DNA from: Verrucomicrobia bacterium UBA4286
GTDB taxonomy: Bacteria; Verrucomicrobiota; Kiritimatiellia; RFP12; UBA1067
Direction of reading: 5' to 3'
Length of the DNA stretch: 5,924 nt
Assembly (NCBI GenBank): GCA_002395905.1
Contig: DGVK01000035.1
Coordinates: forward strand, 1-5,924
A program made the position numbers and the translations under genes. The notes below the pieces were generated by a model that worked only from the letters and a program-made list of their open reading frames with translations, did no database searches and was not told the DNA's origin. Below are positions 1 through 5,669 of the stretch, piece after piece. The number at the start of each line of letters is the position of its first letter. Positions within the stretch are counted from its first letter, which is position 1.

Positions 1-1332
1 CGCGTGGAGTTCTTCGGCGACGAGGTGGACTCCATAAGGGAGCTCGACCCCGTGACGGGGAAGTGCGGCGTCTCCATGCCCTCGGCCGTCATAACCCCGG
101 CGAAGCAGTTCGTGATGGGCAAGGACAAGATGGAGGCCGCGTTCGCCCGCATAGAGGAGGAGCTGGCGGAGAGGCTCAGATACTTCGAGTCGAAGGGCAA
201 GCTCCTTGAGGCGCAGCGGATAAGGGAGCGCACGGAGTACGACATCGAGATGATGCGCGAGCTCGGCTACTGCAACGGAATCGAGAACTACTCGCGTCCG
301 CTCTCAGGCCGCGCGCCGGGATCTCCGCCTGAGTGCCTTCTGGACTATTTCCCCGACGATTTTCTCACCATCATCGATGAAAGCCACGTGTCCGTCCCGC
401 AGATACGCGCGATGTACAACGGCGACCAGGCGCGCAAGTCGAAGCTCGTGGACTACGGCTTCCGCCTGCCGAGCGCGAAAGACAACCGCCCGCTCACATT
501 CGATGAATTCAACGGCAAGGTCAAGCAGATCGTGTACTGTTCGGCGACGCCGGGCGACTATGAGTACGGGGAGTCCAGAACCGTCGCCGAACAGGTGATA
601 CGCCCGACGGGTCTCCTCGACCCCGTGATAGAGCTTCGTCCTCTCAAGAACCAGATAGACGACCTGATAGCGGAAATCGGCAAGGTCACGAAGGCGGGCG
701 ACCGCACTTTCGTGACGACGCTTACCAAGAGGTCCGCCGAGGATCTCACCCACTACCTGCACGAGGCGGGCATGAGGGTTGAGTATCTTCATTCCGATAT
801 AGACGCGATAGAGCGTGTGGAGATTCTGCATCGTCTGCGCAAGGGCGAGTTCGACGTGCTCGTAGGCATAAACCTTCTGCGTGAGGGGCTGGATGTTCCC
901 GAGGTTGCGCTTGTGGCGATACTTGATGCCGACAAAGAGGGCTTCCTGCGATCGACGACCTCGCTCGTGCAGACCGCAGGACGCGCTGCGCGCCATGTGA
1001 ATGGGCGCGTCATACTCTACTGCGACCACAAGACCGACGCGATACGCGATCTGGTGAGGATCACCAGATCCCACCGCGACAGGCAGATCGCCTACAACAA
1101 GGAGCACGGCATAACGCCGAAGTCCGTCAAGCGCGCGGTGAACGAGTCGGCCTACGTTTTCAAGGCGCTCAAGGCCGATACGTCGCAGAAGGTCGAACCG
1201 CAGGCGGAGTCTTCGCGCGAGCAGGTACTGGAAGAGCTCACGCGCGAGATGCTGGAGGCGGCGGACAATCTGGAGTTCGAGCGCGCGGCGTATCTGCGCG
1301 ACCAGATAAAGCTTCTCAAGAAGCGCAGGTGA
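1..1332 (+). CDS. uvrB: UvrB, excinuclease ABC subunit B (5' end missing)
   Basis: UvrB is the helicase-like damage-verification subunit of bacterial nucleotide excision repair. It is loaded by UvrA and recruits UvrC for incision. The frame is open from base 1 (CGC, Arg), and 443 codons plus a TGA are visible. The family is usually about 660-680 residues, so the N-terminal third with the Walker A loop and beta-hairpin lies outside the window. Seen in order: RVEFFGDEVDSIRELDP at the left edge; the conserved GIENYSRPLSGR segment (277-312); helicase motif II DESH (376-387); motif III SATP (541-552); LLREGLDVPE (874-903); motif VI QTAGRAAR (970-993); and a C-terminal UVR motif (about 1216-1329), the UvrC-contact coiled coil, ending in a Lys/Arg-rich tail. 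No key residue of the visible part looks altered. The gene converges on the minus-strand sugar transferase and overlaps it by 17 bases. Identification is secure from the motif series. Confidence 0.97.
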   Translation, partial: RVEFFGDEVDSIRELDPVTGKCGVSMPSAVITPAKQFVMGKDKMEAAFARIEEELAERLRYFESKGKLLEAQRIRERTEYDIEMMRELGYCNGIENYSRPLSGRAPGSPPECLLDYFPDDFLTIIDESHVSVPQIRAMYNGDQARKSKLVDYGFRLPSAKDNRPLTFDEFNGKVKQIVYCSATPGDYEYGESRTVAEQVIRPTGLLDPVIELRPLKNQIDDLIAEIGKVTKAGDRTFVTTLTKRSAEDLTHYLHEAGMRVEYLHSDIDAIERVEILHRLRKGEFDVLVGINLLREGLDVPEVALVAILDADKEGFLRSTTSLVQTAGRAARHVNGRVILYCDHKTDAIRDLVRITRSHRDRQIAYNKEHGITPKSVKRAVNESAYVFKALKADTSQKVEPQAESSREQVLEELTREMLEAADNLEFERAAYLRDQIKLLKKRR

Positions 1333-1888
1333 ACTCGCCCATCGTCTCCGTCGCGGAGCTGTCGATCCCGTCGCGGCGGAACACCTTCGCGGCGGTCATG
1401 AAGAGTATCTTCACGTCCAGCGCGAAAGATCGGTTGTCGACATACCACACGTCCAGCCGGAACTTCTCGTCCCACGAAAGCGCGTTGCGCCCGTTGACCT
1501 GAGCCCAGCCCGTTATGCCGGGGCGCACCTCGTGGCGGCGCGCCTGCCGGGGCGAGTAGCGCGGCAGGTATCGCGCGGGAAGGGGGCGCGGGCCGACGAG
1601 CGACATCCTGCCCGAGAGCACGTGGAAAAGCTGCGGCAGTTCATCCAGCGACGTCGCCCTGAGGATTCTGCCGAGCCGCGTTATGCGCTCCACGTCTGGC
1701 GCGTCGACGTCCCGCATGGTGCGAAACTTCATCATGCGGAAGACTCTTCCTCCCAGCCCCGCGCGCTCTTGCGTGAACGTGACCGGCCGCCCGTCGAAGA
1801 GCGCGACGGCCGCCGCGACCGCGGCGGAGAGCGCGAGCCATGCGGGCGATGTTGCGAGCACGAGAGCGGTTTCGACGAATCGTTTCAT
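1316..1888 (-). CDS. PglC-like small phosphoglycosyl transferase (bacterial sugar transferase)
   Basis: A 190-residue member of the bacterial sugar transferase family. These monotopic membrane enzymes move a phospho-sugar from a UDP-sugar to undecaprenyl phosphate at the inner face of the membrane, the first step of surface glycan or glycoprotein assembly. Residues 5-31 form a hydrophobic segment with a Ser14-Pro15 pair, matching the re-entrant helix break of PglC. Then come KFRTM (54-58), DELPQ with the expected catalytic Asp82-Glu83 dyad, VGPRP (98-102) and RPGITGWAQVNGRN (122-135). The C-terminal half follows Campylobacter PglC closely as I remember it, including the aromatic block near 139-152 and a final TMGEF. 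The length is that of the minimal PglC type, without the extra membrane helices of WcaJ-type enzymes. The sugar substrate cannot be read from sequence. ATG at 1888 is chosen because the hydrophobic segment begins just after it; there is no Shine-Dalgarno. It lies 8 bases after the SWIM gene, so the two are probably co-transcribed, and a possible own -10 box overlaps that junction. Confidence 0.93.
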   Translation of the reverse strand: MKRFVETALVLATSPAWLALSAAVAAAVALFDGRPVTFTQERAGLGGRVFRMMKFRTMRDVDAPDVERITRLGRILRATSLDELPQLFHVLSGRMSLVGPRPLPARYLPRYSPRQARRHEVRPGITGWAQVNGRNALSWDEKFRLDVWYVDNRSFALDVKILFMTAAKVFRRDGIDSSATETMGEFTCAS

Positions 1889-1895
1889 GGCGACT

Positions 1896-1904
1896 ATTAT
1901 ACCA
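1896..1904 (-). promoter_or_regulatory. Possible extended -10 promoter element before the sugar transferase
   Basis: On the minus strand the bases read TGGTATAAT, a perfect -10 hexamer with the TGn extension, ending 7 bases before the ATG at 1888. A transcript starting at the usual distance would begin at or next to the start codon, so the mRNA would be leaderless. No -35-like hexamer sits at 16-18 bases. The box coincides with the last codons of the SWIM gene (GTA TAA), so part of the match could be chance. The same nine bases occur before the SWIM gene itself, which raises the likelihood that it is real. Confidence 0.45.
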
Positions 1905-2502
1905 TATCTTCGCGCGGCGGCGGGTCGTCGCAGAGTTCGTCGAGCGTTATGCCCCGCAGTTCGAGAAGGGTCGCCGGGTGTCGGGACAACTCCTCTCCCA
2001 GGAGAAAAAGGACGGCGCTTGAGTGCTTGCACGGATTCGCGTAGTCGGGGCAGCTGCAGCGCGTCGTCATGTCGTAGCGCCCCTCGCCGAGTTTCCCGCC
2101 GGGGAACAGATCGAACCCGCGCGAGCGGAAGAGCTGTTCGACCTCGGTCGGCAGATCGTCCGCCAGCAGGCGCGCGACAATCATCGGCTCGGCGCGCAGC
2201 GCGGCGACAATCGCCGCGCGGGCGAAACCTTCGGGCCGGCGGAAGTCGATCGTCACCGAATAAGGATCGGGGCGCGTGCCGACGACGCTTGCGGATACGT
2301 GCGGGCCTTCGATCGCGAGCGAGATCACCTGTCCGGAGGCCGCATAGTTCCTTCCGCGCCCGAGACGCGCGCCCAGACCCATGCGCTCCATGATCTGCCG
2401 CCAGCGCACGGCCCACCAGCATCTGCCGCCGCCGCGCGGCTCCTGCGCGCGGATTCCTGCCGCAAAACGCGGTATGCGAATCGGAAACTTCTTCCTGCTC
2501 AT
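1897..2502 (-). CDS. SWIM zinc-finger domain protein
   Basis: A 201-residue protein with a clear SWIM finger at residues 149-160, CSCPDYANPCKH (C-x-C-x6-C-x-H), in which Cys149, Cys151, Cys158 and His160 would bind zinc. SWIM domains are thought to bind DNA or protein. The N-terminal part (WWAVRWRQIMERMGLGARL and GRNYAASGQV, about 29-59) matches the usual N-terminal module of stand-alone bacterial SWIM proteins, followed by a beta-rich region (about 60-88). Such proteins are often encoded beside SNF2-type helicases, but none is in this window. It starts with ATG at 2502, has no recognisable Shine-Dalgarno, and has an extended -10 box 11 bases upstream. It ends DMV with tandem stops TAA TAG, 8 bases before the sugar transferase start. 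The domain call is firm; the cellular role is unknown. Confidence 0.88.
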   Translation of the reverse strand: MSRKKFPIRIPRFAAGIRAQEPRGGGRCWWAVRWRQIMERMGLGARLGRGRNYAASGQVISLAIEGPHVSASVVGTRPDPYSVTIDFRRPEGFARAAIVAALRAEPMIVARLLADDLPTEVEQLFRSRGFDLFPGGKLGEGRYDMTTRCSCPDYANPCKHSSAVLFLLGEELSRHPATLLELRGITLDELCDDPPPREDMV

Positions 2503-2513
2503 ACGTTGCGGAT

Positions 2514-2522
2514 ATTATACCA
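2514..2522 (-). promoter_or_regulatory. Extended -10 promoter for the SWIM/sugar transferase unit
   Basis: The minus strand reads TGGTATAAT, a consensus -10 hexamer with a TGn extension, followed by 11 bases (ATCCGCAACGT) and the ATG at 2502. Transcription would start roughly 5 bases before the start codon, leaving no room for a ribosome binding site. No convincing -35 is present, as is common for extended -10 promoters. It lies in the divergent gap opposite the plus-strand promoter at 2549-2577. Confidence 0.65.
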
Positions 2523-2548
2523 CATCTCGACCGCATTCGCGAGGGCGG

Positions 2549-2577
2549 TTGACTTGCGAGCCGAGAAAGCGTAAAAT
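2549..2577 (+). promoter_or_regulatory. Sigma-70-type promoter for the plus-strand unit (surface-repeat protein, parB, peptidase)
   Basis: TTGACT at 2549-2554 and TAAAAT at 2572-2577 are separated by exactly 17 bases, each one mismatch from the housekeeping consensus. The predicted start is near 2584, giving an untranslated leader of about 30 bases that contains the ribosome binding site at 2604-2609. It drives the gene at 2616 and, given the 10- and 1-base gaps that follow, probably parB and the peptidase as well. Confidence 0.8.
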
Positions 2578-2603
2578 ATGTCATCAGTTTTTCTAACCAA
2601 AGC

Positions 2604-2609
2604 AAGGAG
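2604..2609 (+). promoter_or_regulatory. Strong Shine-Dalgarno, decides start at 2616
   Basis: AAGGAG lies 6 bases before the ATG at 2616. It is the clearest ribosome binding site in the window and selects this ATG over the internal ATG four codons later. The other genes here have weak or no Shine-Dalgarno. Confidence 0.85.
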
Positions 2610-2615
2610 CAACAT

Positions 2616-3320
2616 ATGAATCGTTTGATGAAGACCGGAATCGCGGCGCTCGCAATCGCCGCCATAACACCTGCTTTCGCGGATGACGTCGAGGAAGAGG
2701 GCGTTGTCGGCTGGACGCCGCTCGCAATCGGCCTCGCCACGCCCGTGCAGCTTCCCTGGGGGATCGAGCGCTGGGATGTGTTCGGTCTGGATGTAAACCT
2801 CTTCTACACCGATGCGCCTAAGATGTATGGCGTCGGCGTCGGAGGTCTCGGCCTCACCACGCGCGACGATCTTATCGGTCTCGGCGTCGGAGGTCTCTTC
2901 AACTACGCCAGCGCCGATGTCTACGGCCTTCGTGCCACGCTCGGCGCCAACATCTGCCGCGGCACCGTCTACGGCGCCGACCTCGGCGCGTTCAGCTACC
3001 ACCACATCATGCGCGGTGTCGACCTCGAGCTTCTCGGCAGCATCTACGACGAGCTCTATGGTGTCGAGGCCAGCCTTGTCGTCAACTTCGCCCGCGAGAT
3101 GAGCTACGGCTGGACGGCCGCGCTCGGCGCGAACATCGCGGAGAAGGCCTACGGCTGCCAGACGGCGATCGTGTTCAACCACGCGACCCTCCTTCATGGC
3201 TGCCAGATCGCGCTCATCAACTTCGCCGACGAGTGCGAGTGGGGCTTCCAGATCGGTCTTATCAACGTGATCATGAGCAACAAGCTCAAGGTCCTGCCGA
3301 TCGTCAACGGATACTTCTGA
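2616..3320 (+). CDS. Secreted surface-repeat protein, LA_2272-like
   Basis: A 234-residue protein with a Sec signal peptide: MNRLMK, a hydrophobic stretch 8-18, and a likely signal peptidase I site after AFA (22), giving a mature N-terminus DDVEEE. From about residue 53 to 223 it is a tandem array of about eleven 15-16-residue units of the form YG-x4-(G/A)-L-x2-N. Examples are LYGVEASLVVNFARE (147-161), AYGCQTAIVFNHATL (178-192) and LHGCQIALINFADE (193-206). The last unit, FQIGLINVI, and the ending LPIVNGYF resemble the LA_2272-type surface repeat proteins, where G-x-Q-x-G-L-x-N repeats are followed by a short hydrophobic C-terminus. That family assignment is from memory of its pattern. The array is likely beta-rich and exported to the envelope or cell surface; its function is unknown. 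Four cysteines lie within or near the repeats. The promoter and ribosome binding site are strong, suggesting good expression. parB begins 10 bases after its stop. Confidence 0.8.
   Translation: MNRLMKTGIAALAIAAITPAFADDVEEEGVVGWTPLAIGLATPVQLPWGIERWDVFGLDVNLFYTDAPKMYGVGVGGLGLTTRDDLIGLGVGGLFNYASADVYGLRATLGANICRGTVYGADLGAFSYHHIMRGVDLELLGSIYDELYGVEASLVVNFAREMSYGWTAALGANIAEKAYGCQTAIVFNHATLLHGCQIALINFADECEWGFQIGLINVIMSNKLKVLPIVNGYF
2833..2897 (+). repeat. 17-bp direct repeat inside the surface-repeat gene
   Basis: TCGGCGTCGGAGGTCTC occurs exactly at 2833-2849 and 2881-2897. The offset is 48 bases, which is 16 codons, one unit of the protein repeat. It encodes the GVGGL segments of two neighbouring units and looks like a trace of recent unit duplication or gene conversion. 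Confidence 0.9.
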
Positions 3321-3330
3321 TAACCGGGCT

Positions 3331-4350
3331 GTGTCGGTCAAGAAGCAGCATAGCCCGTTCCTGAAGAAGGCGACCAGCCAGGCCGCCTCCTCCGGCGGGC
3401 GCAAACGCCACGGCCTTGGAAGGGGTCTTGATTCGCTCATACCCTCCTCGGCCAAGGCCGCAGTCGCTTCCACATCCGGCGCATTCTCCAATGCGCCGTC
3501 GCCAGTCGCGGCTCCGAAGCCGCAAGAGACGCCTGCGGGCGCGCCGCTTGAGCTGCGCATATCCGATATAGAGCGCAGCCCCTATCAGCCCCGCCGCGAC
3601 TTCGGCGAAGAGGAGCTGGCGGGTCTCGCAGAGTCGCTCAAAAACAACGGACTCGTCCAGCCGCCGACGGTGAGGAAGAACTCCGCCGGGCGTTACGAGC
3701 TTATTTCTGGCGAGCGCCGTCTCAGGGCGGCCCAGCTCGCCGGATGGGAGAAGATTCGCGTTACCTTCGTCGCGGCCGACGATCAGACCGCGGCCGTGAT
3801 GACGACGACCGAAAACCTCCAGCGTGAAGACCTCAATCCCATCGAGGAGGCGACAAGCTACAAGACTCTGCAGGACGGCTTCGGCCTCACCCAGCAGGAA
3901 GTCGCCGAAAAGGTCGGCAAAGGACGCGCGACGGTCGCGAACGCCCTGCGGCTTCTGGAGCTTCCCGACGAAGTGCGGTCGCTTCTGCAGACCGGGCTTC
4001 TTTCGGCCGGGCATGCAAAGGTTCTTCTTTCTGTTGACGGCGAGAAGGAGCGCATCCTCCTTGCGCGCGACTGTGTAAACAGCCAGCTTACGGTTCGCGC
4101 GCTTGAAAAGCGCGTCGCGCGGCTGCACGCGCCGGTGGTCGAAAAATCTCGCGGCACGCCCGACATTCCCGATGGATATGTGCGCAGTCTCGTTGACAAG
4201 CTTAAGAAGCATCTCGGATGCGCGGTGCGCCTTACAAGCGGCATGACCCATGCCAACGGTCGGCATACCAAGGGGGTGCTGGAGATTGACTTCTTCGATA
4301 ACGACGACCTGGACCGTGTGATATCAATGCTGGGGCTTCAGGTCGATTGA
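3331..4350 (+). CDS. parB: ParB/Spo0J chromosome partition protein
   Basis: ParB binds parS sites near the origin, uses CTP to close into a sliding DNA clamp, and works with the ATPase ParA in chromosome segregation. The 339 residues show a basic N-terminus with the ParA-contact signature RHGLGRGLDSLIP (26-38), a low-complexity Ala/Ser/Pro linker (about 40-72), the CTP-binding domain with GERRLRA (127-133) and ENLQREDLNPIEEA (161-174), a helix-turn-helix (about 186-208, LTQQEVAEKVGKGRATVANALR), and a C-terminal dimerisation segment (about 315-337, LEIDFFDNDDLDRVISMLGL). The length is slightly above the common 280-300. The start is GTG at 3331: an in-frame stop lies at 3274 and no other start codon falls between. 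No Shine-Dalgarno is visible, so translation may be coupled to the gene before it. parA, usually just upstream, is absent here; a surface-repeat gene takes that place. Confidence 0.96.
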   Translation: MSVKKQHSPFLKKATSQAASSGGRKRHGLGRGLDSLIPSSAKAAVASTSGAFSNAPSPVAAPKPQETPAGAPLELRISDIERSPYQPRRDFGEEELAGLAESLKNNGLVQPPTVRKNSAGRYELISGERRLRAAQLAGWEKIRVTFVAADDQTAAVMTTTENLQREDLNPIEEATSYKTLQDGFGLTQQEVAEKVGKGRATVANALRLLELPDEVRSLLQTGLLSAGHAKVLLSVDGEKERILLARDCVNSQLTVRALEKRVARLHAPVVEKSRGTPDIPDGYVRSLVDKLKKHLGCAVRLTSGMTHANGRHTKGVLEIDFFDNDDLDRVISMLGLQVD

Positions 4351-4351
4351 A

Positions 4352-5215
4352 ATGATCGCTTCATTGATTCTTTCTGCGTCGATCGCCTTCACGGCCTCGG
4401 ACGCGCACTTCGCTTTCGAATGCGCGAGCAACCTTGTGGCGAACTGCACGCCGCGTGACGCGGGGACGGTTCGAGGCAGGATCGCCGCCAACTGGATTCT
4501 CGACACGGCTTCTGCCGCCGGACTTGACATCCGCCGCGACGTGTTCCGCGCGACGACCCCTTACGGCGAGCGCACTTTCACCAACCTGTATTGCGAGTTC
4601 GTGCGTGAGCCGTCGGCCGAGTGGGTGGTTGTGATGTCTCACTATGACACCAAGCCCGGGACGGCCTGTCCCGGCGCGAACGACGGCGCTTCCACAACAG
4701 GGCTCCTGATGGCGCTTGCGAGATCGATAGCAGATCGCGGCGGAGTGCCGAAAGGCAATCTGATGATTCTCTGGACCGACGGCGAGGAGTGCATACGCGG
4801 CTATTCGGAGAACGACGGCTTCTGGGGGTCGCGCCGCGCTGCCGACGAGTTGGAGCGCAGGGGGCGGCGCGTCCGCGCGGCGATATGCCTGGACATGCTG
4901 GGCGACCGTGATCTCAAAGTGACGGTGCCAGACAACAGTGATAGCACCCTTGCGCGGATTTCTGTGCATGCCGCGCGGCGGGCAGGCCTTGGCGACGGCT
5001 TCATCACGAGCATACCTGAAGAGGTCAAGGACGACCACCTTGCCTTCATGAGTAAGGGATGGCGCGCAATCGACTTTATCGACTTCGACTACGGCAGTGT
5101 TCCGGGGCGCAACGACTGGTGGCACACGAAAGAGGACACTGTCGACAAGCTGTCGGTCGAATCGCTCCACGCCAGCGGACGTTTCGTCGCGGAGTTCCTC
5201 AACATAATCCTATAG
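4352..5215 (+). CDS. M28-family zinc metallopeptidase, glutaminyl-cyclase-like
   Basis: A 287-residue M28-fold protein. Expected metal ligands and catalytic residues are visible in order: His97 and Asp99 in SHYDTK, Asp111 in GANDGAS, Glu145-Glu146 in TDGEE, Asp181 in LDMLGD, and His258 in WWHTKEDT. Several features match glutaminyl-peptide cyclotransferases more than aminopeptidases: TDGEE followed by Y-S-x2-D-x2-GSR (151-161), DDHLAF (227-232; human QC has DDHIPF), and the closing WHTKEDTVDKLS. It may therefore cyclise N-terminal Gln to pyroglutamate, or be an aminopeptidase; sequence alone does not settle this. Residues 1-18 are hydrophobic and end in ASDA, suggesting export, although the usual positive charges at the N-terminus are absent. 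The ATG lies 1 base after the parB stop, so the two are almost certainly co-transcribed and possibly translationally coupled. No terminator with a T-run follows it. Confidence 0.87.
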   Translation: MIASLILSASIAFTASDAHFAFECASNLVANCTPRDAGTVRGRIAANWILDTASAAGLDIRRDVFRATTPYGERTFTNLYCEFVREPSAEWVVVMSHYDTKPGTACPGANDGASTTGLLMALARSIADRGGVPKGNLMILWTDGEECIRGYSENDGFWGSRRAADELERRGRRVRAAICLDMLGDRDLKVTVPDNSDSTLARISVHAARRAGLGDGFITSIPEEVKDDHLAFMSKGWRAIDFIDFDYGSVPGRNDWWHTKEDTVDKLSVESLHASGRFVAEFLNIIL

Positions 5216-5325
5216 CCGGTGCCTGTTGTAGCCGTTGCCTGTCGCCCGGCGCAATTTCACAATCGGTAAATACAGCGTCATGTCCAAGAGTAAACGCGTG
5301 TTCTGAAAGTAACCGCACGAAATTC

Positions 5326-5422
5326 AACTCCGATCGTTTGGGCTCTCGCGCAGACGCTTGCGCGCCCTGCGGGTTCGGCTACGCCGAATCTTCCCTCCGC
5401 TGCGCTTCGGTGCATTCCCGCT
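5326..5422 (+). repeat. Dispersed repeat element, left copy
   Basis: The copy begins AACTCCGA (5326-5333), continues to CTCTCGCGC (5343-5351), then 60 bases of palindrome-rich GC sequence, and ends GCATTCCCGCT (5412-5422). Its first 26 bases match the minus-strand copy at 5644-5669 at 22 positions without gaps, and the 11-base end is identical in both. The interior has a 6-bp stem with a TAC loop (5374-5388). Identity of ends with a diverged, hairpin-rich middle suggests a small non-autonomous or REP-like element. Confidence 0.65.
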
Positions 5423-5640
5423 CCGCAGCTTCGCACCTCACAACGACTGTATATGTGCCGGCGGGAGTGTTTTGGGATGCGACTGCGTCGCATAAATCGG
5501 CCGAAGGCCGCTATATACACTATGAATGGAGTCACTTGACCGTGGTTGAAAAGCGCGGAGCAGTGAAGCGGGAATGCGCCCGCGCCGAAGGCGTCGGGTC
5601 GGGTGAGCGCAAAGCGCGAACTACGAAGTAGCCGCAAGGC
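5374..5640. repeat. Cluster of mini-hairpins, mostly with 3-base loops
   Basis: Perfect small palindromes are packed here: TTCGGC-TAC-GCCGAA (5374-5388), ATGCGAC-TGC-GTCGCAT (5477-5493), CGGCC-GAA-GGCCG (5498-5510), CGCC-GAA-GGCG (5583-5593), GCGC-AAA-GCGC (5607-5617), CTAC-GAA-GTAG (5621-5631), and GCC-GCAA-GGC (5631-5640). Stems are 3-7 bp. They lie in both element copies and in the spacer between them. Confidence 0.8.
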
Positions 5641-5669
5641 CCCGCGCGAGAACCCCAACCGTCGGAGTT
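5567..5669 (-). repeat. Dispersed repeat element, right copy (inverted)
   Basis: On the minus strand it reads AACTCCGA from 5669, TTCTCGCGC to 5644, 66 bases of hairpin-rich interior, then GCATTCCCGCT from 5577 to 5567. Relative to the left copy it is inverted, with 144 bases between the two GCATTCCCGCT ends. Its first base is the last base of the TGA that ends the GxxExxY remnant. The interior hairpins differ from those of the left copy, so hairpin character is kept while the sequence is not. Confidence 0.65.

Noticed and set aside
304..1107. Long minus-strand open frame opposite uvrB (267 codons)
   Set aside because: It lies entirely antisense to the motif-rich UvrB frame, has no domain-like pattern, and is explained by GC-rich codon use.
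1919..1925. A -35 box for the sugar transferase promoter
   Set aside because: At 17-18 base spacing the minus strand reads CCCGCC or ACCCGC, which does not resemble TTGACA.
1316..2740. Reading the whole 474-codon minus frame as one protein
   Set aside because: Only the part from ATG 1888 shows the sugar transferase family. The upstream part is a shadow of the SWIM gene in another frame and crosses the divergent promoter region.
2499..3560. Minus-strand open frame of 353 codons opposite the surface-repeat gene and the start of parB
   Set aside because: It crosses two well-supported plus-strand genes and their promoter. Its Val/Glu/Ala-rich repetition mirrors the plus-strand repeats.
3304..4266. 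Minus-strand open frame of 320 codons opposite parB
   Set aside because: Antisense to the clear ParB domains, with a basic, motif-free composition.
5216..5255. Possible terminator after the peptidase gene (GCCGG...CCGGC)
   Set aside because: The arms are only about 5 bp, about 25 bases apart, and no T-run follows.
5059..5631. 190-codon plus-strand frame running from inside the peptidase gene into the repeat region
   Set aside because: Its first part is out of frame with the peptidase and the rest runs through palindromic repeats. No domain is visible.
5374..5640. Repeated short palindromes considered as a CRISPR array
   Set aside because: There is no constant repeat of 23-40 bases and no regular spacer length; the stems differ from one another.
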